DNA from: Megaleporinus macrocephalus
Lineage: Eukaryota > Chordata > Actinopteri > Characiformes > Anostomidae
Assembly (NCBI GenBank): GCA_021613375.1
Contig: CM038717.1
Coordinates: forward strand, 41,392,122 to 41,456,121
Reading direction: 5' to 3'
Length of the DNA: 64,000 nt
Below are positions 36,239 to 49,100 of the stretch, piece by piece. Under the pieces are notes generated by a model that saw only the letters and a list, made by a program, of their open reading frames with translations, had not been told where the DNA came from and made no database searches. A program made the position numbers and the translations under genes. Position 1 is the first letter of the stretch. Each line of letters starts with the position of its first letter.

Positions 36239-38312
36239 GATACACAGACAGAGATACAGACAGAGATACAGACAGAGAGACATACACAGACAGAGATACA
36301 GACAGAGAGACATACACAGACAGAGATACAGATAGAGAGACATAAACAGACAGAGATACAGACAGAGACATACACAGACAGAGATACAGACAGAGAGACA
36401 TACACAGACAGAGATACTGACAGAGATACAGACAGAGAGACATACACAGACAGAGATACAGACAGAGACATACACAGACAGAGATACAGACAGAAATACT
36501 GACAGAGATACAGACAGAGAGACATACACAGACAGAGATACAGACAGAGAGACATACACAGACAGAGATACAGATAGAGAGACATAAACAGACAGAGATA
36601 CAGACAGAGACATACACAGACAGAGATACAGACAGAAATACTGACAGAGATACAGACAGACATACACAGATAGAGATACAGACAGAAATACAAACAGAGA
36701 TACATACACAGACAGAGATACAGACAGAGATACAGACAGAGATACAGACAGAGAGACATACACAGACAGAGATACAGACAGAGATACAGACAGAGATACA
36801 GACAGAGAGACATACACAGACAGAGATACAGACAGAGAGACATACACAGATAGAGATACAGACAGAGATACAGACAGAGAGACATACACAGACAGAGATG
36901 CAGACAGAGAGACATACACAGACAGAGATACAGACAGATACAGTAAGAGAGACATACACAGACAGAGATACAGACAGAGATACAGATAGAGAGACATACA
37001 CAGACAGAGATACAGACAAAGATACAGATAGAGAGACACACAGACAGAGATACAGACAGAGACAGACAGAAATACAAACAGAGATACAGACAGAGATACA
37101 GATAGAGAGACATGTACAAACAGAGATACAGACAGAGATACAGATAGAGAGACATGTACAGACAGAGATACAGACAGAGAGACAGACAGAGAGACATACA
37201 CAGACAGAGATACAGACAGATACAGACAGAGAGACATACACAGACAGAGATACAGACAGAGATACAGATAGAGAGACATACACAGACAGAGATACAGACA
37301 AAGATACAGATAGAGAGATACACAGACAGAGATACAGACAAAGATACAGATAGAGAGATACACAGACAGAGATACAGAGACATACACAGACAGAGATACA
37401 GACAGAAATACTGACAGAGATACAGACAGAGAGACATACACATATAGAGATACAGACAGAAATACAAACAGAGATACATACACAGACAGAGATACAGACA
37501 GAGATACAGACAGAGACATACACAGACAGAGATACAGACAGAGATACAGACAGAGAGACATACACAGACAGAGATACAGACAGAGAGACATACACAGATA
37601 GAGATACAGACATAGATACAGACAGAGAGACATACACAGACAGAGATGCAGACAGAGAGACATACACAGACAGAGATACAGACAGATACAGACAGAGAGA
37701 CATACACAGACAGAGATACAGACAGAGATACAGATAGAGAGACATACACAGACAGAGATACAGACAAAGATACAGATAGAGAGACACACAGACAGAGATA
37801 CAGACAGAGACAGACAGAAATACAAACAGAGATACAGACAGAGATACAGATAGAGAGACATGTACAAACAGAGATACAGACAGAGATACAGATAGAGAGA
37901 CATGTACAGACAGAGATACAGACAGAGATACAGACAGAGAGACATACACAGACAGAGATACAGACAGATACAGACAGAGAGACATACACAGACAGAGATA
38001 CAGACAGAGATACAGATAGAGAGACATGTACAGACAGAGATACAGACAGAGAGACATACACAGACAGAGATGCAGACAGAGATACAGATAGAGAGACATG
38101 TACAGACAGAGATACAGACAGAGAGACATACACAGACAGAGATGCAGACACAGAGACATACACAGACAGAGATACAGACAGAGGAACAGAAAGAGAGACA
38201 TACACAGATAGAGATACAGACAGAGATACAGATAGAGAGACACACACAGATAGAGATACAGACAGAGATACAGATAGAGAGACATACACAGACAGAGATA
38301 CAGACAGAGATT
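36239..38312. repeat. GACA/GATA-type array with 748-bp higher-order repeat
   Basis: About 2.07 kb built from ACAGACAGAGATACAGACAG, GAGAGACATACACAG and GATAGAGAGACA blocks with 6- and 12-bp steps. The block starting ATGCAGACAGAGAG at 36898 recurs at 37646, and CATGTACAAA at 37111 recurs at 37859, so a 748-bp segment has been duplicated in tandem. Open frames reach 691 codons on the minus strand and over 200 on the plus strand purely because no stop occurs in the unit; they are not called as genes. Confidence 0.95.
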
Positions 38313-39146
38313 ATCTATTTAAACAGTGAGAGCCTCAGTCAGCGCAGTGGAACCTTGAACCTGGACCTGATACGTCACATCCTAAGAAGCAAAAACACAT
38401 ACGCCACTCACTGTATATAACCTCCAGTTCACCATCCGTCAGCTGTGGGGACCTGCAGGGGGCGGAGCCTACTGTCACCACAGAGGCCGTGTGTGAATGA
38501 GGAAGTCATGTTGGCAGTGTGGGACATGGGAGAAGTGAGAATGGACATGTGACCTTTAGACACCCTAACGGTCAGTGAGCGAGCAAGAGTATAAGAGAAA
38601 GAGAGAGAGAGATGAAAAGCCTCACACCCAGATACACAAGAGACCCGGAGAAGGTCAGGAAGAGAGGGAGAAAGAGAGAGAACTCTAGATAAACCAGTCC
38701 TGCCTTAAGAAAAACTAAGAAAACAAACACCCTGAACCCTTCATACCCCCCCACTCTCTCCTCCTTCCTCTCTTTTCCTTCAGAAGAACACTCCATTCTC
38801 CCTCGGCGAAGAGAGAGAGAGGAAAACAGAGTGAGAGAGAGAGCGTGGGGAGTGAGGGATGTCCCTGAAGAGGAGTAACTGCAGTACTGACATGTTCGTC
38901 CAGGGTTTCCCCTCCGTCCTGAACAGCGAGCAGGCCGGCCTCAGGCCTATTATCTTCATCGCTCTAATTGATTTAATTGCCTGTAATTTCAGCCAGAAGG
39001 TGGTTTTACTCAATCAATAACAGCTCTGATCATATCTACACAAACATCTTCTACACTGAAACTACTATTGTGCTGACTGAAAGCAATAATTAGTGATTTA
39101 GCAATAACAACAGTCGATACTAACTGAAATATCTACTGATACTGAC
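38313..39146. other. Unique island with candidate conserved element
   Basis: The stretch 38900-39010 contains three TAATT cores close together (CTCTAATTGATTTAATTGCC, then TGTAATTTCAGCC). The part 38585-38850 is GAGA-rich. No coding exon recognised. Confidence 0.45.
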
Positions 39147-39790
39147 TGTTCAGCTCCACCACTGGACTCTGGAGTGGTGTAAATCTCCACCACTGGACTC
39201 TGGAGTGGTGTAAATCTCCACCACTGGACTCTGGAGTGGTGTAAATCTCCACCACTGGACTCTGGAGTGGTGTAAATCTCTACCACTGCACTCTGGAGTG
39301 GTGTAAATCTCCACCACTGGACTCTGGAGTGGTGTAAATCTCTACCACTGCACTCTGGAGTGGTGTAAATCTCCACCACTGGACTCTGGAGTGGTGTAAA
39401 TCTCTACCACTGGACTCTGGAGTGGTGTAAATCTCCACCACTGGACTCTGGAGTGGTGTAAATCTCTACCACTGGACTCTGGAGTGGTGTAAATCTCCAC
39501 CACTGGACTCTGGAGTGGTGTAAATCTCCACCACTGGACTCTGGAGTGGTGTAAATCTCCACCACTGGACTCTGGAGTGGTGTAAATCTCCACCACTGGA
39601 CTCTGGAGTGGTGTAAATCTCTACCACTGCACTCTGGAGTGGTGTAAATCTCCACCACTGGACTCTGGAGTGGTGTAAATCTCTACCACTGGACTCTGGA
39701 GTGGTGTAAATCTCCACCACTGGACTCTGGAGTGGTGTAAATCTCTACCACTGGACTCTGGAGTGGTGTAACGCTCCACCACTGGACATA
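39147..39790. repeat. 31-bp minisatellite with a hairpin in each unit
   Basis: About 21 units joining CTCCACCACTGGACTCTGGA and GTGGTGTAAAT. In each unit CACCACT and AGTGGTG form a 7-bp stem around a 9-base loop. Variation is confined mostly to CTCCACC/CTCTACC and TGGACT/TGCACT. Confidence 0.96.
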
Positions 39791-39899
39791 TTAATGTCCT
39801 TGGTTTTAGAACCATTCTGGTTCCATTGGCCTACATTGGAAGTAAAGATTTTTCGTCTCTCTGTAAAGTTACTATTTTAGGGATACTCGTACAGCGAAG
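39791..39899. other. Short unique spacer
   Basis: About 110 unique bases before the next GT-rich array; nothing recognised. Confidence 0.5.
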
Positions 39900-42114
39900 A
39901 TATGTGTGTGCATGTGTGGGCTTTTGTGCCTGTGTGTGGGTGTGTATGGGTATGTGTCTGTGTGTGGGTGTGTGGGGGGGTGTATTTGGGCATGTATGTG
40001 TGTGTGTGTGTATGGGTATGTGTGTGTCTGTTGGTGTGGGTGTCTGTGTGTGTGCTGGGGGGTGCTCTGTGTGTGAGGTTTGTATGTGTGTGTCTGTGTG
40101 TGGGTGTGTATGGGTATGTGTCTGTGTGTGTGTGTATGGGTATGTGTCTGTGTGTGTGTGTATGGGTATGTGTCTGTGTGGGTATGTGTAGGTGTATATG
40201 TGTGTGTCTGTGTGTGTGTGTGTATGGGTATGTATCTGTGTGGGTGTGTGAACGTGTATATGTGTGTGTCTGTGTGTGGGTGTGTATGGATATGTGTCTG
40301 TGTGTGCTGGGGAGGCTGTGTGTGTTTGGGAGGGTGTATCTGGGTGTGTATGTGTGTGTCTGTGTGTGTGTGTGTGTGTGTGTGTATGGGTATGTGTCTG
40401 TGTGGGTGTGTGAAGGTGTATATGTGTGTGTCTGTGTGTGGGTGTGTATGGGTCTGTGTCTGTGTGTGTGTGTGTATGGATATGTGTCTGTGTGGGTGTA
40501 TGTGCTGGGGAGGCTGTGTGTGTGTGGGGGGGGTGTATTTGGGCATGTATGTGTCTGTGTGTGTGTATAGGTATGTGTGTGTCTGTTGGTGTGGGTGTCT
40601 GTGTGTGAGGTTTGTATGTGTGTGTCTGTGTGTGGGTGTGTATGGGTATGTGTCTGTGTGTGTGTGTATGGGTATGTGTCTGTGTGTGTGTGTATGGGTA
40701 TGTGTCTGTGTGGGTATGTGTAGGTGTATATGTGTGTGTCTGTGTGTGTGTGTGTATGGGTATGTATCTGTGTGGGTGTGTGAACGTGTATATGTGTGTG
40801 TCTGTGTGTGGGTGTGTATGGATATGTGTCTGTGTGTGCTGGGGAGGCTGTGTGTGTTTGGGAGGGTGTATCTGGGTGTGTATGTGTGTGTCTGTGTGTG
40901 TGTGTGTGTGTGTATGGGTATGTGTATGTGTGGGTGTGTGAAGGTGTATATGTGTGTGTCTGTGTGTGGGTGTGTATGGGTCTGTGTCTGTGTGTGTGTG
41001 TGTATGGATATGTGTCTGTGTGGGTGTATGTGCTGGGGAGGCTGTGTGTGTGTGGGGGGGGGTGTATTTGGGCATGTATGTGTCTGTGTGTGTATAGGTA
41101 TGTGTGTGTCTGTTGGTGTGGGTGTCTGTGTGTGAGGTTTGTATGTGTGTGTCTGTGTGTGGGTGTGTATGGGTATGTGTCTGTGTGTGTGTGTGTGTGT
41201 GTGGGTATGTGTCTGTGTGTGTGTGTGTAGGTGTATATGTGTGTGTGTGTGTGTGTGTGTATGGGTATGTGTCTGTGTGGGTGTGTGAAGGTGTATATGT
41301 GTGTGTCTGTGTGTGGGTGTGTATGGATATGTGCCTGTGTGGGTGGGTGTGCTGGGGAGGCTGTGTGTGTTTGGGAGGGTGTATCTGGGTGTGTATGTGT
41401 GTGTCTGTGTGTGGGTGTGTATGGGTATGTGTGTGTCTGTTGGTGTGGGTGTCTGTGTGTGTGCTGGGGGTGCTCTGTGTGTGAGGTTTGTATGTGTGTG
41501 TCTGTGTGTGGGTGTGTATGGGTATGTGTCTGTGTGTGTGTGTGTGTATGGGTATGTGTAGGTGTATGTGTGTGTGTGTGTGTGTGTATGGGTATGTGTC
41601 TGTGTGGGTGTGTGAACGTGTATATGTGTGTGTCTGTGTGTGGGTGTGTATGGATATGTGTCTGTGTGGGTGTGTGTGCTGGGGAGGCTGTGTGTGTTTG
41701 GGAGGGTGTATCTGGGTGTGTATGTGTGTGTCTGTGTGTGGGTGTGTATGGGTATGTGTGTGTCTGTTGATGTGGGTGTCTGTGTGTGTGCTGGGGGGTG
41801 CTCTGTGTGTGGGGTTTGTATGTGTGTGTCTGTGTGTGTGTGTGTGTATGGGTATGTGTCTGTGTGTGTGTGTGTGTGTATGGGTATGTGTCTGTGTGGG
41901 TGTGTGAACGTGTATATGTGTGTGTCTGTGTGTGGGTGTGTATGGATATGTGTCTGTGTGGGTGTGTGTGCTGGGGAGGCTGTGTGTGTGGGGGGTGTAT
42001 CTGGGTGTGTATGTGTGTGTCTGTGTGTGGGTGTGTATGGGTATGTGTGTGTCTGTTGATGTGGGTGTCTGTGTGTGTGCTGGGGGGTGCTCTGTGTGTG
42101 GGGTTTGTATGTGT

Positions 42115-42146
<32 letters not shown>

Positions 42147-42300
42147 ATGGGTATGTGTCTGTGTGTGTGTGTGTGTGTGTGTGTATGGGTATGTGTCTGT
42201 GTGTGGGTGTGTATGGGTATGTGTCTGTGTGTGGGTGTGTATGGGTATGTGTCTGTGTGGGTGTGTGTGCTGGGTAGGCTGTGTGTGTGTGTGTGTGTGT
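39900..42300. repeat. GT-rich array with long higher-order units
   Basis: The plus strand is G/T-rich: GTGTGTATGGGTATGTGTCTG and similar words, punctuated by GCTGGGGAGGCTG at 40306, 40504, 40838, 41032, 41351, 41678, 41970 and (as GCTGGGTAGGCTG) 42269. The spacing shows a 528-532-bp higher-order unit on the left (40306 to 40838, 40504 to 41032) and about 290-330-bp units on the right. Minus-strand frames (Thr/His/Pro repeats, up to 863 codons) and plus-strand frames (Cys/Val) are by-products of the array. Confidence 0.95.
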
Positions 42301-42990
42301 CAGAGAGAGAGTCCCTGTGGAGACAGATGGTGTGAAGCACCAAACTTTGCCAGGAATTCTGTGGGCCTCGTTCCGAGTGAAGTGTATGTGGGCTCACGGC
42401 GGTGTGGTGGGTGTTCTCTGCTCCGGCCCAGACACGCTGCCATCTGCTCACACGCGACCCCACAGTTATCTAGAACCAAAAAACATGTATGACCAAAAAC
42501 CCCAACAGAGTTAGCCATGAACTTACAACACAGCAGCCAGTGGTGAGTCTACTCTGAAGTAGTGTGAATTTATTAACAAGACTAGCCGACCTAGCACTTA
42601 GCCGCATAAAGTATGAAAATAAAGAGTATACTATACCAACTTACCAAAAAGTATAAAGTAATGTGTACTGTGTACTGTGACTAGCTAACAACACCAGCCT
42701 TGATGCAAATAAACACATAACTGCACAGCAGCATGGCTAATAATAAGTACACTAGCTAACAAGACTAGCCTACTTAGCACATAACAGTATAACTAAAAGT
42801 ATAAGGTAGTAAATGTACTGTAGCTAATAACACAGGCCTTCTTTACAGATAAGTAACTAAGTTAGACAACTAAGCATATTTTAGCATAACTACAAGTATA
42901 TAGTATGAAGTATACGGTGGCTAACAAGACAAGCCTACTTGGCAAAGCAGTAACAAAAATATTAAGTAAAAAGTAAACAGTGACTAGTTA
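42301..42990. other. Unique spacer grading into the 79-bp array
   Basis: From about 42560 the text becomes similar to degenerate versions of the next array (GTATAAAGTA, ACTAGCTAACAAGACTAGCC), so the array probably decays leftward. The first 250 bases are unique. Confidence 0.55.
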
Positions 42991-44580
42991 ATAAGACTAT
43001 TAATAAAAGTGTAACTAAAAGTATACAGTAGTGAGTATACAGTGAGTAGAACAGTGTGAGTAGTTAATAAGACTATTAATAAAAACAGTGTAACTAAAAG
43101 TATACAGTAGTGAGTATACTGTGAGTAGAACAGTGTGAGTAGTTAATAAGACTATTAATAAAAACAGTGTAACTAAAAGTATACAGTAGTGAGTATACTG
43201 TGACTGAAACAGTGTGAGTAGTTAATAAGATTATTAATAAAAACAGTGTAACTAAAAGTATGCAGTAGTGAGTATACTGTGACTGAAACAGTGTGAGTAG
43301 TTAATAAGATTATTAATAAAAACAGTGTAACTAAAAGTATGCAGTAGTGAGTATACTGTGAGTAGAACAGTGTGAGTAGTTAATAAGACTATTAATAAAA
43401 ACTGTGTAACTAAAAGTATACAGTAGTGAGTATACAGTGACTGAAACAGTGTGAGTAGTTAATAAGATTATTAATAAAAACAGTGTAACTAAAAGTATGC
43501 AGTAGTGAGTATACTGTGAGTAGAACAGTGTGAGTAGTTAATAAGACTATTAATAAAAACTGTGTAACTAAAAGTATACAGTAGTGAGTATACAGTGACT
43601 GAAACAGTGTGAGTAGTTAATAAGACTATTAATAAAAGTGTAACTAAAAGTATACAGTAGTGAGTATACTGTGACTGAAACAGTGTGAGTAGTTAATAAG
43701 ATTATTAATAAAAACAGTGTAACTAAAAGTATGCAGTAGTGAGTATACTGTGAGTAGAACAGTGTGAGTAGTTAATAAGACTATTAATAAAAACTGTGTA
43801 ACTAAAAGTATACAGTAGTGAGTATACTGTGAGTAGAACAGTGTAAGTAGTTAATAAGACTATTAATAAAAACAGTGTAACTAAAAGTATACAGTAGTGA
43901 GTATACTGTGAGTAGAACAGTGTGAGTAGTTAATAAGATTATTAATAAAAACAGTGTAACTAAAAGTATACAGTAGTGAGTATACTGTGAGTAGAACAGT
44001 GTGAGTAGTTAATAAGATTATTAATAAAAACAGTGTAACTAAAAGTATATAGTAGTGAGTATACTGTGAGTAGAACAGTGTGAGTAGTTAATAAGACTAT
44101 TAATAAAAACTGTGTAACTAAAAGTATGCAGTAGTGAGTATACTGTGAGTAGAACAGTGTGACTAGTTAATAAGACTATTAATAAAAACAGTGTAACTAA
44201 AAGTATGCAGTAGTGAGTATACTGTGAGTAGAACAGTGTGACTAGTTAATGAGACTATTAATAAAAACTGTGTATACTGTGAGTAGAACAGTGTGAGTAG
44301 TTAATAAGATTATTAATAAAAACAGTGTAACTAAAAGTATATAGTAGTGAGTATACTGTGAGTAGAACAGTGTGAGTAGTTAATAAGACTATTAATAAAA
44401 ACTGTGTAACTAAAAGTATACAGTAGTGAGTATACTGTGAGTAGAACAGTGTGACTAGTTAATAAGACTATTAATAAAAACAGTGTAACTAAAAGTATGC
44501 AGTAGTGAGTATACTGTGAGTAGAACAGTGTGACTAGTTAATGAGACTATTAATAAAAACTGTGTATACTGTGAGTATAT
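42991..44580. repeat. 79-bp AT-rich satellite
   Basis: About 20 units joining AAAAGTATACAGTAGTGAG, TATACTGTGAGTAGAACAG, TGTGAGTAGTTAATAAGAC and TATTAATAAAAACAGTGTAACT. Subtypes alternate GAGTAGAACAG with GACTGAAACAG and ACTATTAAT with ATTATTAAT. Two shortened units (ACTGTGTATACTGTGAG near 44270 and 44565) mark the same internal deletion twice, so that subtype was copied. Confidence 0.95.
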
Positions 44581-45348
44581 TGTGACTAGACTGGCCTACT
44601 TAACACATAAAAATGATGCCTTTTTTTAATGTTCTTCTTCAGGAAATATAAAGTATAAATTAATAATTACACTGTGACCAGCTTAAAGCCTGGCACTTAG
44701 CAGCATTCCCAAAAACCAACAAGCCAAATCCATCTTTTCTTTGAAAACACCTGCAAATAAGCAGCTTCCCAGCAAGCGTTTGTTGGACCATCAGTAGTAA
44801 ACACCAGCCCAGTTCTGGAAAAACTACTGAGGTCCACATGCGGATCTGTCTGCCTGCAGGCTCGTCAGTGTTAGATCCAACATTGCTGGACATCTGATTT
44901 GTTTTTCTCCTCTCAGTGGTGTTCACGGTTTAATGAGACTTCAGGACCGAAGGTTAGAAAAATATGACGTGATTGATCTTTAGAAAAGGTAAACATGGTG
45001 GAGTCCCTCCAGCACGAGATGAAATTATATTAATAATAAAAATATGAAATTAACTGTACTCTAGACCACATATCATAACAATAACAACTCATGTTCGGAA
45101 TCCTCTCCAGCAGTAAAGTTAAGCCTTGTATATGTTTTACATTGTGACAGGTATCACAGACAAAGCTCGGCCTCAAGTTAAAGGAGCCATCAACAGAGAC
45201 AGCAGGACGTTCGGTTCCATAGGGTTAAATGAGGTATTGCGTAAACTGTTGTGACCTTAGCAGCTTTGTTGTGTGTGTCACTCTCTCTCTCTCTTTATGG
45301 TGAGTGTGTCCTTGATGACAGTTCTCTTCACATGTCACATCCTGTCTG

Positions 45349-45388
<40 letters not shown>

Positions 45389-46119
45389 TGACATGCTTTT
45401 TCCTGTGCGTTAAAGAAACATTAGCAGTGAAATATTCATGTGAAATATGGCGCAGTTGGACCGAAGCGGCTCCAAGGCCGAGCGTACATTACTCACACTC
45501 CAAGCCCCCCCCCCCTCCCCCCACCAGCACACACATTCATGCTTCAGACAAGCACACACTCACTCACTCATCCTCGGACACACATTCGCTCACCCGCACC
45601 CTCCAACTCGCCCACCCACTCACTTATTCACTCACTCACTCACTCACTCATAAGCACAGGGAAACTCAGACGTGTTAAGGAGGTCAGTCTCCATGAAGCA
45701 TTTTAGCTCAGAATCATGTTTTTTCAGTCTCCGTGAGGCAGAAACACTGAACGACACACAAACTCAAAGAGCCGATATCACGGAAAACTGAATATTCTTC
45801 ACTTTTTAAAGAGGAGAGTCTAATGCATTAAGTAAACAAGGTTGAAGTTTCAAAATGTAGTTTAAGTCGCACGTCTGTGCTTATAAACTAAGCAATGAAG
45901 AAAATAAAATTCAATGTTTTTGTAAAGTCACAAGAAACAGTACTCCTATCCAGCCTACAGCACTGTACCTGTGACAGCTTTCTCTGAACTTATCTGGTGT
46001 GTGGCTAACAGGGCTAAACAGTCAAGCAGTTGACTGGTTAGTTGAAAGTAATTGCATGATGCTGATTCGCCATTTCTCGTTATAATTTCTAGGAATGTGA
46101 GAGTTTAGATGCCTCCAGA
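44581..46119. other. Unique region with short microsatellites
   Basis: (TG)n at about 45352-45386, a C8-type run near 45507, and (CTCA)n at about 45625-45652. No exon with family signature is seen. The open frames at 45388-45706 come from the CTCA/CACA runs. Confidence 0.6.
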
Positions 46120-49100
46120 ATTTAGTTCTCACCAGAGTTTAGTTCTCACCAGAGTTTAGTTCTTACCAGAGTTCAGTTCTCACCAGAGTTTAGTTCTTAC
46201 TAGAGTTTAGTTCTCACCAGAGTTTAGTTCTTACCAGAGTTCAGTTCTCACCAGAGTTTAGTTCTTACTAGAGTTTAGTTCTCACCAGAGTTTAGTTCTC
46301 ACCAGAGTTTAGTTCTTACCAGTGTTTAGTTCTCACTAGAGTTTAGTTCTTACCAGAGTTTAGTTCTCACCAGAGTTCAGTTCTCACCAGAGTTTAGTTC
46401 TTACTAGAGTTTAGTTCTCACCAGAGTTTAGTTCTTACTAAAGTTTAGTTCTCACCTGAGTTTAGTTCTCACCAGAGTTTACTTCTCACCAGAGTTTACT
46501 TCTCACTTGCCCTTAGTTTTCACCAGAGAATAGTTCTTACCAGAGTTTAGTTCTCACCAGAGAATAGTTCTCACCAGAGTTTACTTCTCACTCGCCTTTA
46601 GTTTTCACCAGAGAATAGTTATTACCAGAGTTTAGTTATCACCAGAGTTTAGTTCTCACCAGAGAATAGTTCTTACCAGAGTTTAGTTCTTACCAGAGTT
46701 TAGTTCTCACCAGAGTTTAGTTCTCACCAGAGAATAGTTCTCACCAGAGTTCAGTTCTCACCAGAGTTTAGTTCTCACCAGAGTTCAGTTCTCACCAGAG
46801 TTTAGTTCTCACCTGAGTTTAGTTCTTACCAGAGTTTACTTCTCACTTGCCCTTAGTTTTCACCAGAGAATAGTTCTTACCAGAGTTTAGTTCTCACCAG
46901 AGAATAGTTCTCACTCGCCTTTAGTTTTCACCAGAGAATAGTTATTACCAGAGTTTAGTTATCACCAAAGTTTAGTTCTCACCAGAGAATAGTTCTTACC
47001 AGAGTTTAGTTCTTACCAGAGTTTAGTTCTCACCAGAGTTTAGTTCTTACCAGAGTTTAGTTCTCACCAGAGTTCAGTTCTCACCAGAGTTTAGTTCTCA
47101 CCAGAGTTCAGTTCTCACCAGAGTTTAGTTCTCACCAGAGTTCAGTTCTCACCAGAGTTTAGTTCTCACCAGAGTTTAGTTCTTACCAGAGTTTAGTTCT
47201 CACCAGAGTTCAGTTCTCACCAGAGTTTAGTTCTTACTAGAGTTTAGTTCTCACCAGAGTTTAGTTCTCACCAGAGTTTAGTTCTTACCAGAGTTTAGTT
47301 CTCACCAGAGTTCAGTTCTCACCAGAGTTTAGTTCTCACCAGAGTTTAGTTCTTACCAGAGTTTAGTTCTCACCAGAGTTCAGTTCTCACCAGAGTTTAG
47401 TTCTTACTAGAGTTTAGTTCTCACCAGAGTTTAGTTCTTACCAGAGTTTAGTTCTCACCAGAGTTTAGTTCTCACCAGAGTTCAGTTCTCACCAGAGTTT
47501 AGTTCTTACTAGAGTTTAGTTCTCACCAGAGTTTAGTTCTTACCAGTGTTTAGTTCTCACCAGAGTTTAGGTCTTACCAGTGTTTAGTTCTCACTAGAGT
47601 TTACTTCTTACCAGAGTTTAGTTCTCACCAGAGTTCAGTTCTCACCAGAGTTTAGTTCTTACTAGAGTTTAGTTCTCACCAGAGTTTAGTTCTTACTAAA
47701 GTTTAGTTCTCACCTGAGTTTAGTTCTCACCAGAGTTTACTTCTCACCAGAGTTTAGTTCTTACTAAAGTTTAGTTCTCACCTGAGTTTACTTCTCACCA
47801 GAGTTTACTTCTCACCAGAGTTTACTTCTCACTTGCCTTTAGTTTTCACCAGAGAATAGTTCTTACCAGAGTTTAGTTCTCACCAGAGAATAGTTCTTAC
47901 CAGAGTTTAGTTCTCACCAGAGTTTAGTTCTCACCAGAGAATAGTTCTTACCCGAGTTTAGTTCTCACCAGAGAATAGTTCTTACCAGAGTATAGTTCTC
48001 ACTCGCCTTTAGTTTTCACCAGAGAATAGTTATTACCAGAGTTTAGTTATCACCAGAGTTTAGTTCTCACCAGAGAATAGTTCTTACCAGAGTTTAGTTC
48101 TCACCAGAGAATAGTTCTTACCAGAGTTTAGTTCTCACCAGAGTTTAGTTCTCACCAGAGAATAGTTCTTACCAGAGTTTAGTTCTCACCAGAGTTTAGT
48201 TCTCTCCAGAGAATAGTTCTCACCAGAGTTTACTTCTCACTCGCCTTTAGTTTTCACCAGAGAATAGTTCTTACCAGAGTTTAGTTCTCACCAGAGAATA
48301 GTTCTTACCAGAGTTTAATTCTCACCAGAGTATAGTTCTCACCAGAGTTCAGTTCTCACCAGAGTTCAGTTCTCACCAGAGTTTAGTTCTCACCAGGTAA
48401 TAGTTCTTACCAGAGTTTAGTTCTCACCAGAGTTCAGTTCTCACCGGAGAATAGTTCTTACCAGAGTTTAGTTCTCACCAGAGTTTAGTTCTCACCAGGT
48501 AATAGTTCTTACCAGAGTTTAGTTCTCACCAGAGTTCAGTTCTCACCGGAGAATAGTTCTCACCAGAGTTTACTTCTCACTCGCCTTTAGTTTTCACCAG
48601 AGAATAGTTCTTACCAGAGTTCAGTTCTCACCGGAGAATAGTTCTTACCAGTGTTTAGTTCTCACCAGAGAATAGTTCTTACCAGTGTTTAGTTCTCACA
48701 AGAGTTTAGTTCTCACCAGAGTTTAGTTCTCACCAGAGTATAGTTCTCACCAGAGTTTAGTTCTCACCAGAGTTTAGTTCTTACTAGAGTTTAGTTCTTA
48801 CTAGAGTTTAGTTCTCACAAGAGTTCAGTTCTCACCAGAGTTTAGATCCCACCAGAGTTTAGTTCTCACACACGTTTAGTTCTCACCAGAGTTTACTTCT
48901 CATCAGAGTTTAGTTCTCACCAGAGTTTACTTCTCACCAGAGTTTACTTCTCACTCGCCTTTAGTTTTCACCAGAGAATAGTTCTTACCAGAGTTTAGTT
49001 CTCACCAGAGAATAGTTCTTACCAGAGTTTAGTTCTCACCAGAGAATAGTTCTTACCAGAGTTTAGTTCTCACCAGAGAATAGTTCTTACCAGAGTTTAG

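Noticed and set aside
36210..38289. Open frames of 670-690 codons on the minus strand (Ser/Leu/Cys/Val repeats)
   Set aside because: Three overlapping minus frames are all open because the GACA/GATA unit lacks stops; no start, splice or family context.
39831..42463. 863-codon minus frame of Thr/His/Pro repeats and several Cys/Val plus frames
   Set aside because: Translation of a GT/AC array; all frames are open and the sequence is low complexity.
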